Source: Rubrimonas cliftonensis
GTDB lineage: Bacteria; Pseudomonadota; Alphaproteobacteria; Rhodobacterales; Rhodobacteraceae
Length of the DNA stretch: 64,000 nucleotides
Assembly: GCF_900107585.1 (NCBI RefSeq)
Contig: NZ_FNQM01000007.1
Span: 1 to 64,000, forward strand
Direction: 5' to 3'
In this document: piece after piece, positions 54,856 to 63,278 of the stretch
Numbering within the stretch: the first letter of the stretch is position 1
Layout: each line of letters starts with the position of its first letter
Made by a program: the position numbers and the translations under genes
Notes under the pieces: generated by a model
Told to the model about the DNA's origin: nothing
The model's database searches: none
The model's input: only the letters and a program-made list of their open reading frames with translations

Positions 54856-55812
54856 ATGGCGCAGGATGGACATGCCCCCTTCACCGTCGCGTTCCTGCTG
54901 GTCCCGGGCTTCGCGCTGATGTCCTACGCGGCGGCGGTCGAGCCGCTCAGGGCGGCCAACGCGCTGTCGGGGCGGACGCTCTATCGCTGGTCGCATGTCG
55001 CGCCGCGCGGTGGGGCCGTCGAAAGTTCCGGTGGGCTGAGCGTGCCCTGCGCGCAGGACGCGGGAAGCGAGCCGCCGGCGGCGGACCTGATCCTCGTCTG
55101 CGCCGGCGGCGACCCCATAGCCTTCGACGACGCCCGCGCCTTCGGCTGGCTCAGGCTCGCCGCCCGGCGGGGGCTGGCGCTGGGGGGCGTCTCGGGCGGG
55201 CCGGCGATCCTTGCGCGCGCCGGCGTGATGGCGGGGCGGCGGATGACGGTGCACTGGGAGCACGCCGACGCGCTCGCCGCGCATGATCCGTCGCTGCTGC
55301 TCGCGCGGCAGGCCTTCGTGCGCGACCGCGACCGGCTGACCTGCGCCGGCGGCGCCGCGGCGCTCGACATGATGCTGTCGCTGATCGCGGAGCGGCAGGG
55401 CGCGGGCTTCGCGCGCAGGGTCGGCGACTGGTTCGTGCACCTGTCGATCCGCCCCGCCGAGGGCGCGCAGACGCCCGGCGCGGCGGCGAGGCTGGGCCTG
55501 AAGGACGGCGCCCTGGCCGAGACCGTGCGCCTGATGGAGAGCCATCTCGCCGACCCGCTGCCGCCGGAGACGCTGGCGCGGCTGGCGGGGCTGTCGCGGC
55601 GTCAGCTCGACCGCCACTGCGTCGCCGCCACCGGGCGCACCGTCGCCGCGCTCTATCGAGACCTGCGCCTCGACGCGGCGCGGGATATGGCGCGCAGCGT
55701 CGAACTCTCCGCCGCCGCGCTGGCCGAGGCGACGGGGTTTGCCGGCGCAGGCCATTTCGCGGCCGCCTATCGCCGGCGCTTCGGCGTGCGGCCGGGCCGG
55801 CCGTCCGCGTAG
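54856..55812 (+). CDS. GlxA-type AraC-family transcriptional regulator
   Basis: The 318-residue protein has an N-terminal DJ-1/PfpI-like domain (VAFLLVPGFALMSYAAAVEPLRAAN ... GGVSGGPAILARAGVM) without the catalytic Cys, and a C-terminal AraC helix-turn-helix (about 235-315: LARLAGLSRRQLDRHCVAATGRTV, ATGFAGAGHFAAAYRRRFGVRP). Such regulators often control betaine, carnitine or sarcosine genes. Being divergent from mgdA, it is the likely activator of mgdABCD in response to a methylated amine or glutamate derivative. Confidence 0.93.
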   Translation: MAQDGHAPFTVAFLLVPGFALMSYAAAVEPLRAANALSGRTLYRWSHVAPRGGAVESSGGLSVPCAQDAGSEPPAADLILVCAGGDPIAFDDARAFGWLRLAARRGLALGGVSGGPAILARAGVMAGRRMTVHWEHADALAAHDPSLLLARQAFVRDRDRLTCAGGAAALDMMLSLIAERQGAGFARRVGDWFVHLSIRPAEGAQTPGAAARLGLKDGALAETVRLMESHLADPLPPETLARLAGLSRRQLDRHCVAATGRTVAALYRDLRLDAARDMARSVELSAAALAEATGFAGAGHFAAAYRRRFGVRPGRPSA

Positions 55813-55937
55813 CCGCCGGCGATGATCCGGCGCCATCGACATGCGCCCATGCCGGTCGGCGCGGATGTCTCGACAGAGCGGGTTGCAGGGATCGACGCCT
55901 GTTTCTCCCCGGCCGCGCCGCGACCTTCGGCGCGGGA

Positions 55938-56357
55938 ATGACCCTCGCGGCGCAGGATGGGCGGCAGGTTCCGACGCTCGGCGCGGCGCAGGGCGCCCAT
56001 GCGAGCCTCGCCCTCGCGGATCTCGGCGCGATGGCGCAGACCGGACCGCGCGGGTCCACGCCATGGACCGAGGGCGCGCCGGTACGGTCCGGCCCGCGCA
56101 TTGTCGAGGCGCTCCGCCTCCATGGGGCAGCCGCAGCCGCAGCCGAGACGGCGTCGGCGGACGCGATCGACGGCTACGCGGCGCGCGTCCCGATGGCCGG
56201 GATCCTGCAGCGCTACCCGGTTCTCGCCATACGCGCCGGCGCCGGACCCCTGTCGCGGCGCGACAGGGGTCCGGCGCCGGCGATCTTCGAAGTCGACCGC
56301 CTCCCCGAAGGCGACCGCGCGATGGCGCGCCCCTGCGCCGTCCAACGGCTCGCCTGA
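55938..56357 (+). CDS. Molybdopterin-binding-domain-like protein, probably cofactor-free
   Basis: The 139-residue frame resembles small proteins of the sulfite-oxidase Mo-binding fold: STPWTEGAPVRSGPRIVEALRLHGA, ADAIDGYAARVPMAGI, LSRRDRGPAPAIFEVDRLPEGDR. No cysteine that could ligate molybdenum is present, as in other members of this small branch, so an enzymatic role is unlikely. There is no strong ribosome binding site at 55938. The frame contains a 49-bp perfect palindrome (56234-56282) covering part of the conserved core. It could be real or a decayed gene. Confidence 0.5.
   Translation: MTLAAQDGRQVPTLGAAQGAHASLALADLGAMAQTGPRGSTPWTEGAPVRSGPRIVEALRLHGAAAAAAETASADAIDGYAARVPMAGILQRYPVLAIRAGAGPLSRRDRGPAPAIFEVDRLPEGDRAMARPCAVQRLA
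56234..56282. repeat. 49-bp perfect palindrome
   Basis: Two 24-bp arms are perfect reverse complements around a single central base at 56258. The left arm begins CGCCGGCGCCGGACCCCTGT and the right arm ends GGTCCGGCGCCGGCG. It lies inside the small molybdopterin-domain-like frame. Such a long perfect arm is far beyond chance even at this GC level and would extrude or form a very stable RNA hairpin. Confidence 0.95.
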
Positions 56358-56394
56358 CCCGAGGCGGTCTGAGGCGACGCGGAGGCCGGGCGCT

Positions 56395-58287
56395 TCAGGC
56401 CGCCGAACGCTCCGCCGCGGCGAGCCCGATCGGGAACGCCGCGGTGAAGGTCGACCCCTCGCCGACCCTGCTCCGCACCTCCACTCGACCGCCGTGCAGG
56501 GCGAGGAAATGCGTGATCAGGTGCAGACCCAGCCCGGTTCCGGGTCTGCCCGACGCCGTGGAGGCGCGGAAGAATCGCTGGGAGAGCTGCGCCACCTCGT
56601 CCTCGGGGATGCCCACGCCGCTATCGGTGACGCCGATGCGGAATTCGCCGGCGTCGTCGTCGCGCCGCGTCTCCAGGAGGATCCGCCCGCCGTCGTCCGA
56701 ATACTTGGCCGCGTTCGACAGCAGGTTGGAGACGACCTGGCGCAGCAGGACGGGGTCGCAGACCGCCTTCTCGCACTCGGGGGCGAGCCGGGTGCGGACG
56801 GTTCGCTCCGGGTTCATGTCGGCCGTCGCGCCCGCGAGTTCTGCGCAGAGCGCGTTCAGCGCCATCGGCTCCGGGCGGCACTCGATCTGGCCCTCCTCGT
56901 AGCGCGCGGCGGTCAGGATGCTCTCGATGAGTTCGATCAGCCGGCCGACCGACACGCGGATGTCGCGGCACCGCTCGTGGAAATAGACCGCTCCGCCGGG
57001 CGGCAGATCGCGGGCGGCGCGACGCGAGAGCTGGCGGGCGCGACCGTCCATGATGCTGAGCGGCGTGCGGAACTCGTGGCTCACCATGGCGACGAACTGG
57101 CGCTGGAGCCGCGAGTTGGCCTGCTCTGCCTCGAGCCGTTCGGCGAGCGAGGCGGCTTCGGCGTCGCTCTGGGCTGCGCGGCGCTCGGCCTCGAGCAACG
57201 CCGTCACGTCGCTGTTGACGCCGATCATCCTGATCGGCGCGCCGCGCGCGTCGCGCACCGCTTCGCCGCGCGACCGCCACCAGCGCCACGACCCGTCGGC
57301 GTGGCGGATGCGATAGGTGATGTCGTAACGTGCGTCGTCGCGAAGCAGCGCCTCGATGGCCGCCTGCGCCGTGGGCCAGTCGTCGGGATGGATGCGCGGT
57401 CGCCAGAAGTTCCCGGCGCAGTCCCACAGGGCCTCATTGCAGCGACGGAAGAACGTCCAGAGGCTGCCGGCGTCGCCGCCCCGCTTCACCTCCTCCACGG
57501 TCAACCCCAGCAGGGTCAGGTTCCGCGGGCTGTGAAAGACCTGGTTGCTCGCGAGATCCCAGTCGAAGACGCCGTCCGACGCGGCCTCGATCGCCGTGAC
57601 ATAGCGCCGTTCGCTGCGGGCGAGCGAGTCGATCCGCCGCGCCGTCACGATCAGGAGCGCCAGGGCGGACATCACGAACCCCGCCGCCGACAGCGTGAGC
57701 CGGTTCCACGCCAGGGCGAGGGCGGCGTCGATTTCGGCGGATCGCAGCGTCCTGTAATGCGCCATTGCGGCGTCCAGCCCGAAGAAGGCGCTCGCCGTCT
57801 CGCGGGCCTCGACGGCGAGCGACACATAGCGCGCCGGCGGCGCCCCGGCCGCGATGAGGCTGTCGCCGAATTCTGTCAGGGTCGTGAGCCTCGCCTTCAG
57901 CGTGGGCCAGTCGGCGAGGCCGTCCGGCAGATCCGCGCGATAGTCCGACGCCTCGCCCTCTTGCGACAGCCACCAGTCGCGGCGGACGAAGAGCGCGTCG
58001 AGATTGGCGCTCATCCGCTGGAAATCCGCGTCGTCGCCGGTGCGGGCGTATCGCTCGGCCGAGACTGCGAGGTTCAGCGCCTCGGCGTTCGTCCGCATGG
58101 CGGAGCCGCCGGTGTCGTCGGCGGTCATCTCCGCGAGGTCGAGCGTAAGCCTGGCGACGTCGCCGAAGGAGGTCCACGTGGCCGCCGCGCATCCGGCGAC
58201 GATCGCCGTCGCGAACACCAGGTAGCGATGACGCTGAAGGAGTGCGGAGACCGCGCGCCACCAATTCCGCACGATCAAGCCGCCCAC
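56395..58287 (-). CDS. Membrane sensor histidine kinase with PAS domain
   Basis: The 630-residue protein has two membrane segments (about residues 20-42 and 190-215) flanking an extracytoplasmic helical sensor region, a PAS domain with attached PAC (about 225-345, FDWDLASNQVFHSPRNLTLLG; RWWRSRGEAVRDARG), then HisKA with His404 in MVSHEFRTPLSIMDG and HATPase (NLLSNAAKYSDDGG, DSGVGIP, GTGLGLH). Its core is similar to that of the BLUF kinase at 3466. No response regulator gene is adjacent, so its partner is unknown. Signal unknown. Confidence 0.94.
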   Translation of the reverse strand: MGGLIVRNWWRAVSALLQRHRYLVFATAIVAGCAAATWTSFGDVARLTLDLAEMTADDTGGSAMRTNAEALNLAVSAERYARTGDDADFQRMSANLDALFVRRDWWLSQEGEASDYRADLPDGLADWPTLKARLTTLTEFGDSLIAAGAPPARYVSLAVEARETASAFFGLDAAMAHYRTLRSAEIDAALALAWNRLTLSAAGFVMSALALLIVTARRIDSLARSERRYVTAIEAASDGVFDWDLASNQVFHSPRNLTLLGLTVEEVKRGGDAGSLWTFFRRCNEALWDCAGNFWRPRIHPDDWPTAQAAIEALLRDDARYDITYRIRHADGSWRWWRSRGEAVRDARGAPIRMIGVNSDVTALLEAERRAAQSDAEAASLAERLEAEQANSRLQRQFVAMVSHEFRTPLSIMDGRARQLSRRAARDLPPGGAVYFHERCRDIRVSVGRLIELIESILTAARYEEGQIECRPEPMALNALCAELAGATADMNPERTVRTRLAPECEKAVCDPVLLRQVVSNLLSNAAKYSDDGGRILLETRRDDDAGEFRIGVTDSGVGIPEDEVAQLSQRFFRASTASGRPGTGLGLHLITHFLALHGGRVEVRSRVGEGSTFTAAFPIGLAAAERSAA

Positions 58288-58503
58288 AACACGCTCCCCA
58301 AGCCCATGCGCCGCCGATGTCTAAGGCAGGCGACTTTAAGGCAAGGTTTCCGCTGTTGCGCCGCAACGACTTCCCGCCGGCTGGACGGCGAGGGCCGCTC
58401 TCTTCGGCATGGGCCATGCCGCTCTGCCTCGCCCAGGCTCATTTGTGGGGCGGGAGGGCGGCGGCGCGGGAGGGCGCGCGCGGCGCCCTCCCGCCGGCGC
58501 AGG

Positions 58504-58671
58504 TCATTCCAGCCGGTTGCGCTCGTAGGAATGCGTCTCGTGCCTGGCGCCGTGGTAGATGGCGGCGAGGCAGACCACGATCGACAGCAGCAGGAAAAGG
58601 CCGGGCGTGACGCCGCCGGCCCCGGTGAAGATGGCGGTTGCGCCTTCCCAGGCGGTGATGGGCGAACCCAT
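58504..58671 (-). CDS. Small single-pass membrane protein downstream of amt
   Basis: The 55-residue protein begins MGSPITAWEGATAIFTGAGG, has one hydrophobic segment (about residues 24-40, LFLLLSIVVCLAAIY) and ends with a charged tail HGARHETHSYERNRLE. AGGAG lies 7 bases upstream of the ATG, a good ribosome site, and codon use is native. It is 105 bases downstream of the Amt-family gene on the same strand, with a strong palindrome between them. No family is known to me; a role as an accessory subunit of the transporter is an inference from position. Confidence 0.75.
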   Translation of the reverse strand: MGSPITAWEGATAIFTGAGGVTPGLFLLLSIVVCLAAIYHGARHETHSYERNRLE

Positions 58672-58735
58672 GGCGATGCTCCTTCGGTTTGAGGGGACGC
58701 CCGGGCGAGACAGGTCCGGCCGGGCTGTTCCGGGG

Positions 58736-58759
58736 GCGGGCGCGCGGCCGCGCGCCCGC
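58736..58759. terminator. 24-bp palindrome between amt and the small membrane protein gene
   Basis: GCGGGCGCGCGG and its reverse complement CCGCGCGCCCGC form a perfect 12-bp stem with no loop bases, 18 bases after the amt stop. As RNA it would fold with a 4-base loop. No T tract follows. It may act as a partial terminator or processing site that lowers expression of the following small gene relative to amt. Confidence 0.5.
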
Positions 58760-58776
58760 GGTCGACCCCGCTGGGG

Positions 58777-60126
58777 TCACTCGGCCGGCGTGGCCGCCCG
58801 GCCCGCGGGCAGGGCGTCGAACCAGCCGTCCGGGTAGGCGGCGACCGGCACCTTGGCCTTGTCCATGCCCATCAGCTCGGCCTTCTCGGGGATGCGCAGC
58901 GCGCCCATCGTCTTCATGACCCAGGAGACGCCGAAGCCGGGGACGAAGCCGAGCAGCGCCATGGAGGCCGCGCCGATCAGCTGGCCCATGAAGTTGGTGT
59001 CGGGCGCTCCCTCGGGGGTGTTCGGATAGCCCGCGGCGAACACGCCGAACGCCAGCACGCCGAACAGCCCGCCGCCGCCGTGCACCGCCACCGCGCCCAC
59101 CGCGTCGTCGATGCGGAACTTCACCAGCAGCTTGTCGATCTGCGGCACGATCGCGCCGCCCGCCACGCCGAGCAGGAAGGCCAGGGGCGGGTAATAGAGG
59201 TCGAGGCCCGGGGCCGCGGCGAAGATGCCGGCCAGCGCGCCCGACATCATCCAGAACGGGTCGCGCGTGGCGATCCAGCCGCCCATGATGCCGCCGGCGA
59301 AGCACATCAGCGTGTTGAAGGCGACGGCGGAAAGCGTGGTCGGGTTGCCGAAGATCGAGACCCACTGGCCGTTGCCGGCGTAGATGATGCAGCCGCCGAG
59401 GAAGCCGAAGAAGCCGACGATCAGCAGCATCAGCCCGAACACCGCGAAGGGCAGGTTGTGCGGGCTGAGGTCGTTCGCCGAGCCGTCCGGGTTGAACTTG
59501 CCGATGCGCGGCCCGAGGTTCATCAGCACGCCGAGTGCGAAGAAGCCCGCGATCATGTGCACGCATCCCGCGGCGCCGAAATCGTGCCAGCCCCATTCGG
59601 TCAGCAGCCAGCCGCTCCCGTGCCAGGCCCAGGAGGCGCCGAGGATCCACGCCACCGAACCCAGCACGACGGCCAGGACGATGAACGCCGAGAGGCGGAT
59701 GCGCTCGATCACGGAGCCCGACAGGATCGAGGCGGTGGTGGCGGCGAACAGCGCGAAAGCGCCCCAGAACACGCCGGTGGCGTTGTCGGAGAGGTTCGGC
59801 CCCATCGCCATGTCCCATGGCCGGCCCGCGGCGCCTGCCTCGAAGTCGGGGACGAACCCGTTCGGGAACGCGAGGTAGATCCACCAGCCGAAGAAGAAGA
59901 AGGTCGGAATGATGAACGCCAGAGCGAGGATGTTCTTGATGCCCGAGGCCAGCACGTTCTTCTTGCGCGACGCGCCCATTTCATAGGCGAGAAAGCCCGC
60001 GTGGATCGCGAACATGAACGCGATGCACCACCAGTAGTAGACTTCCATGTTGATCGTCGTCGTCCAGCCGGCGCCCTCCTCGAGCGCCGCGACCTTCGCC
60101 GTCAATTCTGCGATCTGTTGCTCCAT
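58777..60126 (-). CDS. amtB: Amt/Rh-family ammonium (or methylamine) transporter
   Basis: The ATG at 60126 gives 449 residues with about eleven membrane helices after a short coiled-coil-like N-terminus (MEQQIAELTAKVAALEE). The conserved pore histidines appear in WHDFGAAGCVHMIAGF and AVGAVAVHGGGGLFGVLAFG. AmtB-type signatures such as WAWHGSGWL and GGIMGGWIATRDPFWMMSGALAG are visible. Amt proteins also carry methylammonium. No glnK gene is adjacent, unlike the classical glnK-amtB pair, which suggests a dedicated role with the amine genes nearby. Confidence 0.93.
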   Translation of the reverse strand: MEQQIAELTAKVAALEEGAGWTTTINMEVYYWWCIAFMFAIHAGFLAYEMGASRKKNVLASGIKNILALAFIIPTFFFFGWWIYLAFPNGFVPDFEAGAAGRPWDMAMGPNLSDNATGVFWGAFALFAATTASILSGSVIERIRLSAFIVLAVVLGSVAWILGASWAWHGSGWLLTEWGWHDFGAAGCVHMIAGFFALGVLMNLGPRIGKFNPDGSANDLSPHNLPFAVFGLMLLIVGFFGFLGGCIIYAGNGQWVSIFGNPTTLSAVAFNTLMCFAGGIMGGWIATRDPFWMMSGALAGIFAAAPGLDLYYPPLAFLLGVAGGAIVPQIDKLLVKFRIDDAVGAVAVHGGGGLFGVLAFGVFAAGYPNTPEGAPDTNFMGQLIGAASMALLGFVPGFGVSWVMKTMGALRIPEKAELMGMDKAKVPVAAYPDGWFDALPAGRAATPAE

Positions 60127-60462
60127 CACACTCTCCTGTCGCGCGGCGCGTTCCGAGACGCTTCGGGGCCGGGCATTTTCCTTGGAGGACAAACAATCTT
60201 CTATGAGGAAACCCATCGCGAGGTGTTTCACACTCGGAAGCAACAGTTGCCTGCCACATGCCAATCATATTCGCCGTATCGCTTATTTTTCAGGCAGCAG
60301 AATGCGGCTCTGCGTCAGATACCTCGCATGGCTGCGATCCGGCATATGCGCCAGGCTTGGAGGCGCAGTGATTCGGTTAGTCTGCGCCGCACTCATGATT
60401 TCCTGTTGATAAATATTTTCGTATCAGATGAAACTGCCCGCGCAGGGGGATGGAGGCGCGAC
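60127..60462. other. Divergent control region between amt and the glutamine-synthetase-like operon
   Basis: No gene is supported in this 336-base gap. It is markedly AT-richer than its surroundings, for instance around 60260-60310 and 60400-60435, as expected for promoters. A sigma-54-like element for amt is listed separately. For the rightward operon, TTGATAAATATTTTCGTATC near 60409 includes promoter-like hexamers, but no clear pair stands out. Confidence 0.5.
60248..60264 (-). promoter_or_regulatory. Sigma-54-like promoter for amt
   Basis: On the minus strand TTGGCATGTGGCAGGCA keeps the GG and GC dinucleotides with 10 bases between, as in the -24/-12 consensus TTGGCACG-N4-TTGCA, though the TT before the GC is AG. 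It lies about 110 bases before the amt start codon. Ammonium transporter genes are commonly NtrC and sigma-54 dependent, which makes the site plausible, but the match is imperfect. Confidence 0.3.
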
Positions 60463-61785
60463 GTGGCCGCAGGCAGGAAGTCAGCATCGACAGGCGACGG
60501 CCCGGCGCAGGTCCATGTCGGCATCTTCGACTTCACCGGCGCCTTCCGCGAGAAGCGGTTGTCCGCTGCAGAGCACGCCCGCGCCCGCGCCCGGGGCTGG
60601 CGCTTCATCGACTGCCTGCCATTCTGGATGCACGACGAGACCTGCTTCGCCGAGCGCGGCTTCGTCGATGAGGCCGTGACGCTCGACGACGGGCTGCGCC
60701 CCTACCCGTTCGAGCCCGACGCGGCGCTCGCGATCGCCGACTACGCCGGCCCCTCGGCGGCGATCTCGCCCCGCCCCGCGCTCAAGGCCATGGCGGCAAA
60801 GGCCGCGGAAATGGGGTTGGAGACGGCCTGCGGCTTCGAGTTCGAGACGATCTTCCTCGCCGAGGACGGCGCGTCTCTGCGCGCCAAGGGCTGGCGCGAC
60901 CTGACCCCGGCGCTGCCGCACAACCGTTGCTGGTCGGGCCAGGCGCCGGCCGCCGACGCCGGTTTCCTCACCGAGATCCATGACGGCCTGCGCGCCGCGG
61001 GCATAGACCTCGCCCATCACTGCATGGAGCTGGGGCCGGGCTGCGTCGAATACAGCCTCGGCCCCTCGCCGATCGTGAAGGCCGCCGACGACGCGGCGCT
61101 GTTCAAGATCTTCACCAAGGCGATGGCGCGCAGGCGCGGCATGACCGCCAGCTTCATGGCGCAGCTCGACGCGGGTTATCCGGGGCTCTGTGGCCACCTG
61201 TCGATCTCGCTGACCGACCGCAAGGGCCGCCCTGCGCTCGCCGACCCGAAGGCCAGGGACGGGCTGAGCGCGCTGGGCCGCGCCTTCCTCGGCGGGATCG
61301 TGAAGCTGACGCCCGAGCTGATGGCGATGTTCGCGCCCACGGTGAACGCCTACCGCCGCCTGCGCCCCGGCAACTGGGCGCCGCGCTCGGCGACCTGGGG
61401 GATCGGCAACTATTCCTGCGGCGTGCGCGTGGTGACGACCTCGCCGGAGGAGACGCGGCTGGAGTTCCGCCTGCCCGGCGCCGACGTCGCACCTCACACC
61501 GCCGCCGCGATGATGCTCGGCGCCGGCCTCTGGGGCGTGGAGAACGGCGCCGACCCCGGCCCGCCGACGACGGGCAACGGCCGCCTCGCGCCCGTGCCCG
61601 ACGAACAGGCGCTGCCGACCTCGCTGGAGGAGGCCGGAAGGCGCCTCAAGGGCTCCGCCGCCGCCCGCGCGCTCTTCGGAGACGCCTTCACGGACCACTA
61701 CGCGGCCTACGTCGCCGCCGAGGCCGCCGCCTTCCACGCCCATGTCGCGGCCTACGAGCGGGCCCGTTATCTGGAGACGCTGTGA
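60463..61785 (+). CDS. Glutamine-synthetase-like ligase (type III related), first of two
   Basis: A GTG at 60463 with GGAGG 6 bases upstream gives 440 residues. The protein keeps glutamine synthetase motifs in altered form: CGFEFETIFL (first Glu pair), HCMELGPGCVEYSLG in place of the HED-Q-E segment, LCGHLSISL, NAYRRLRPGNWAPRSATWGIGNYS and RLEFRLPGADV. It is close to PuuA-like and GmaS-like amine ligases and less like ordinary GlnA. The divergence of the metal-site region suggests a changed substrate or a non-catalytic partner. Its TGA overlaps the ATG of the next gene (TGATG). Confidence 0.85.
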   Translation: MAAGRKSASTGDGPAQVHVGIFDFTGAFREKRLSAAEHARARARGWRFIDCLPFWMHDETCFAERGFVDEAVTLDDGLRPYPFEPDAALAIADYAGPSAAISPRPALKAMAAKAAEMGLETACGFEFETIFLAEDGASLRAKGWRDLTPALPHNRCWSGQAPAADAGFLTEIHDGLRAAGIDLAHHCMELGPGCVEYSLGPSPIVKAADDAALFKIFTKAMARRRGMTASFMAQLDAGYPGLCGHLSISLTDRKGRPALADPKARDGLSALGRAFLGGIVKLTPELMAMFAPTVNAYRRLRPGNWAPRSATWGIGNYSCGVRVVTTSPEETRLEFRLPGADVAPHTAAAMMLGAGLWGVENGADPGPPTTGNGRLAPVPDEQALPTSLEEAGRRLKGSAAARALFGDAFTDHYAAYVAAEAAAFHAHVAAYERARYLETL

Positions 61786-63251
61786 TGACCGATCTCGAAG
61801 CCTTCGTCGAAGCCCCCGGCCGCCATGAGCATGTCGCCGAGGTGCGCCGCATGATCGACGCGCTCGGGATCGAGTATCTCTACCTGCAGTTCGTCTCGGT
61901 GAACGGGCGGATCATGGGCAAGGGCATCCCGTCGGACCATTGGGAAGCCATCGCCGCCAAGGGCTTCCAGCTCGTCTACGGCGCCACGATGAACCTATTC
62001 GTCAACCGCCATGGCGATTATCTCGGCTACGGCCCCGAGGCGGCGGAGCTCATCGGCATCCCCGAGCCCGAAACCTTCTGCCAGCTCCCGTGGGACAAGC
62101 GGGTGGCGCGCGTCTGGTGCACGCTGTTCCGCAACCGCGAGGAGCGCGAGGACCCCGGCGCCTTCCTCACCGCCGACTGCCGCGGCAACCTGTGCCGCCA
62201 GCACGCCGCCTTCACCGCCAAGACCGGCCTGCACATGCGCACCGGCGTCGAGCCGGAGATGATGTGGCTGAAGAAGGACGAGGCCGGAAACCCGAATGGC
62301 GGCGTCACCAAGCCGTGGTGCTACCACATCGACCAGTTCGAGATGCTGCGCCCGGTCTACATGCAGGTCATCAAGTACGGCCGCGCCATGGGCCTCGACA
62401 TGATCCAGGGCGATCACGAGGACGCGCCCGGCCAGATCGAGCTCAACTTCACCTATGACGACGCGCTGCGCACCGCCGACCGGCTCAGCACCTACCGGCA
62501 GATCTGCGCCCAGGTGGCGCGCGAGCACGGGCTGATCGCCTGCTTCATGTGCAAGCCCTTCATGGGCGTCTCGGCCAACGGCTGCCACCACAACCTCTCG
62601 CTCTGGCGCGGCGGCGAGGACAAGCCGAAGACCCTCGGCAAGACCGACCGCGCGGCGATGGAGGCGGTGTTCCACTACCGCCATGGCGGCGAGAACACCT
62701 TCGAGCCGGAGGGCGCCGACCGGCAGATGCCGGGCGTCGTCGGCCAGCACGCCATCGGCGGGATCGTCGCCCATCTCGACGCGCTGACCGCCATCGGCTG
62801 CTCCACCGTCAACAGCTACCGCCGGCTGTGGGACACGGGCTTCTGGGCGCCGGTGTTCAAGGACTGGGGCTTCCAGAACCGCACCACCGGACTGCGCATC
62901 TCGGCGCCCGGGCGCTTCGAGTTCCGCTCGGTCGATTCGATGGTGAACCCCTATCTGATGGCGTCGGCGCTGATGCGCGCCATCGAGCACGGGCTCGACG
63001 ATGCGATCCCGTGCGGCGAGCCCGAGGAGCGCAACATCTATGCCGCCATGGAGGCCGGCAAGCTGGTCCAGAAGCTCCCGATGACGCTGGGCGACGCGCT
63101 GAAGGCGCTCTCGGCCGACGAAATCCTCAAGGAAGCCCTGCCCGGTGAGATGTTCCGCCTCTATCATGAGTACAAGACTGACGAGTGGGAGCGCTTCAAC
63201 CACGACGTCTCCGACTGGGACGTGAAGACCTACCTCCACGCGCTGCCCTGA
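61785..63251 (+). CDS. Glutamine-synthetase-like amine ligase, second of two
   Basis: The 488-residue protein (ATG in TGATG) has a full catalytic set: GVEPEMMWL, GDHEDAPGQIELNF, NGCHHNLSLW, STVNSYRRLWDTGFWAPVFKDW, FQNRTTGLRISAPGRFEFRSVDSMVNPY. It resembles gamma-glutamyl-amide ligases such as IpuC (isopropylamine) and GlnT-type enzymes in conserved spacing. A different substrate from GmaS is likely since GmaS is also present in the window. It is 27 bases before the P450 gene. The amine is unknown. Confidence 0.87.
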   Translation: MTDLEAFVEAPGRHEHVAEVRRMIDALGIEYLYLQFVSVNGRIMGKGIPSDHWEAIAAKGFQLVYGATMNLFVNRHGDYLGYGPEAAELIGIPEPETFCQLPWDKRVARVWCTLFRNREEREDPGAFLTADCRGNLCRQHAAFTAKTGLHMRTGVEPEMMWLKKDEAGNPNGGVTKPWCYHIDQFEMLRPVYMQVIKYGRAMGLDMIQGDHEDAPGQIELNFTYDDALRTADRLSTYRQICAQVAREHGLIACFMCKPFMGVSANGCHHNLSLWRGGEDKPKTLGKTDRAAMEAVFHYRHGGENTFEPEGADRQMPGVVGQHAIGGIVAHLDALTAIGCSTVNSYRRLWDTGFWAPVFKDWGFQNRTTGLRISAPGRFEFRSVDSMVNPYLMASALMRAIEHGLDDAIPCGEPEERNIYAAMEAGKLVQKLPMTLGDALKALSADEILKEALPGEMFRLYHEYKTDEWERFNHDVSDWDVKTYLHALP

Positions 63252-63278
63252 GGCGGCGCCAGAACCGGGAGGCCCGCG

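Noticed and set aside
55957-58692. A 911-codon open frame on the plus strand
   Set aside because: It is antisense to the sensor kinase, which has intact kinase motifs, and it also crosses the small membrane protein gene.
58777-60264. An earlier amt start at 60264
   Set aside because: The extension passes through the AT-rich promoter region and lacks homology; the ATG at 60126 gives the normal length.
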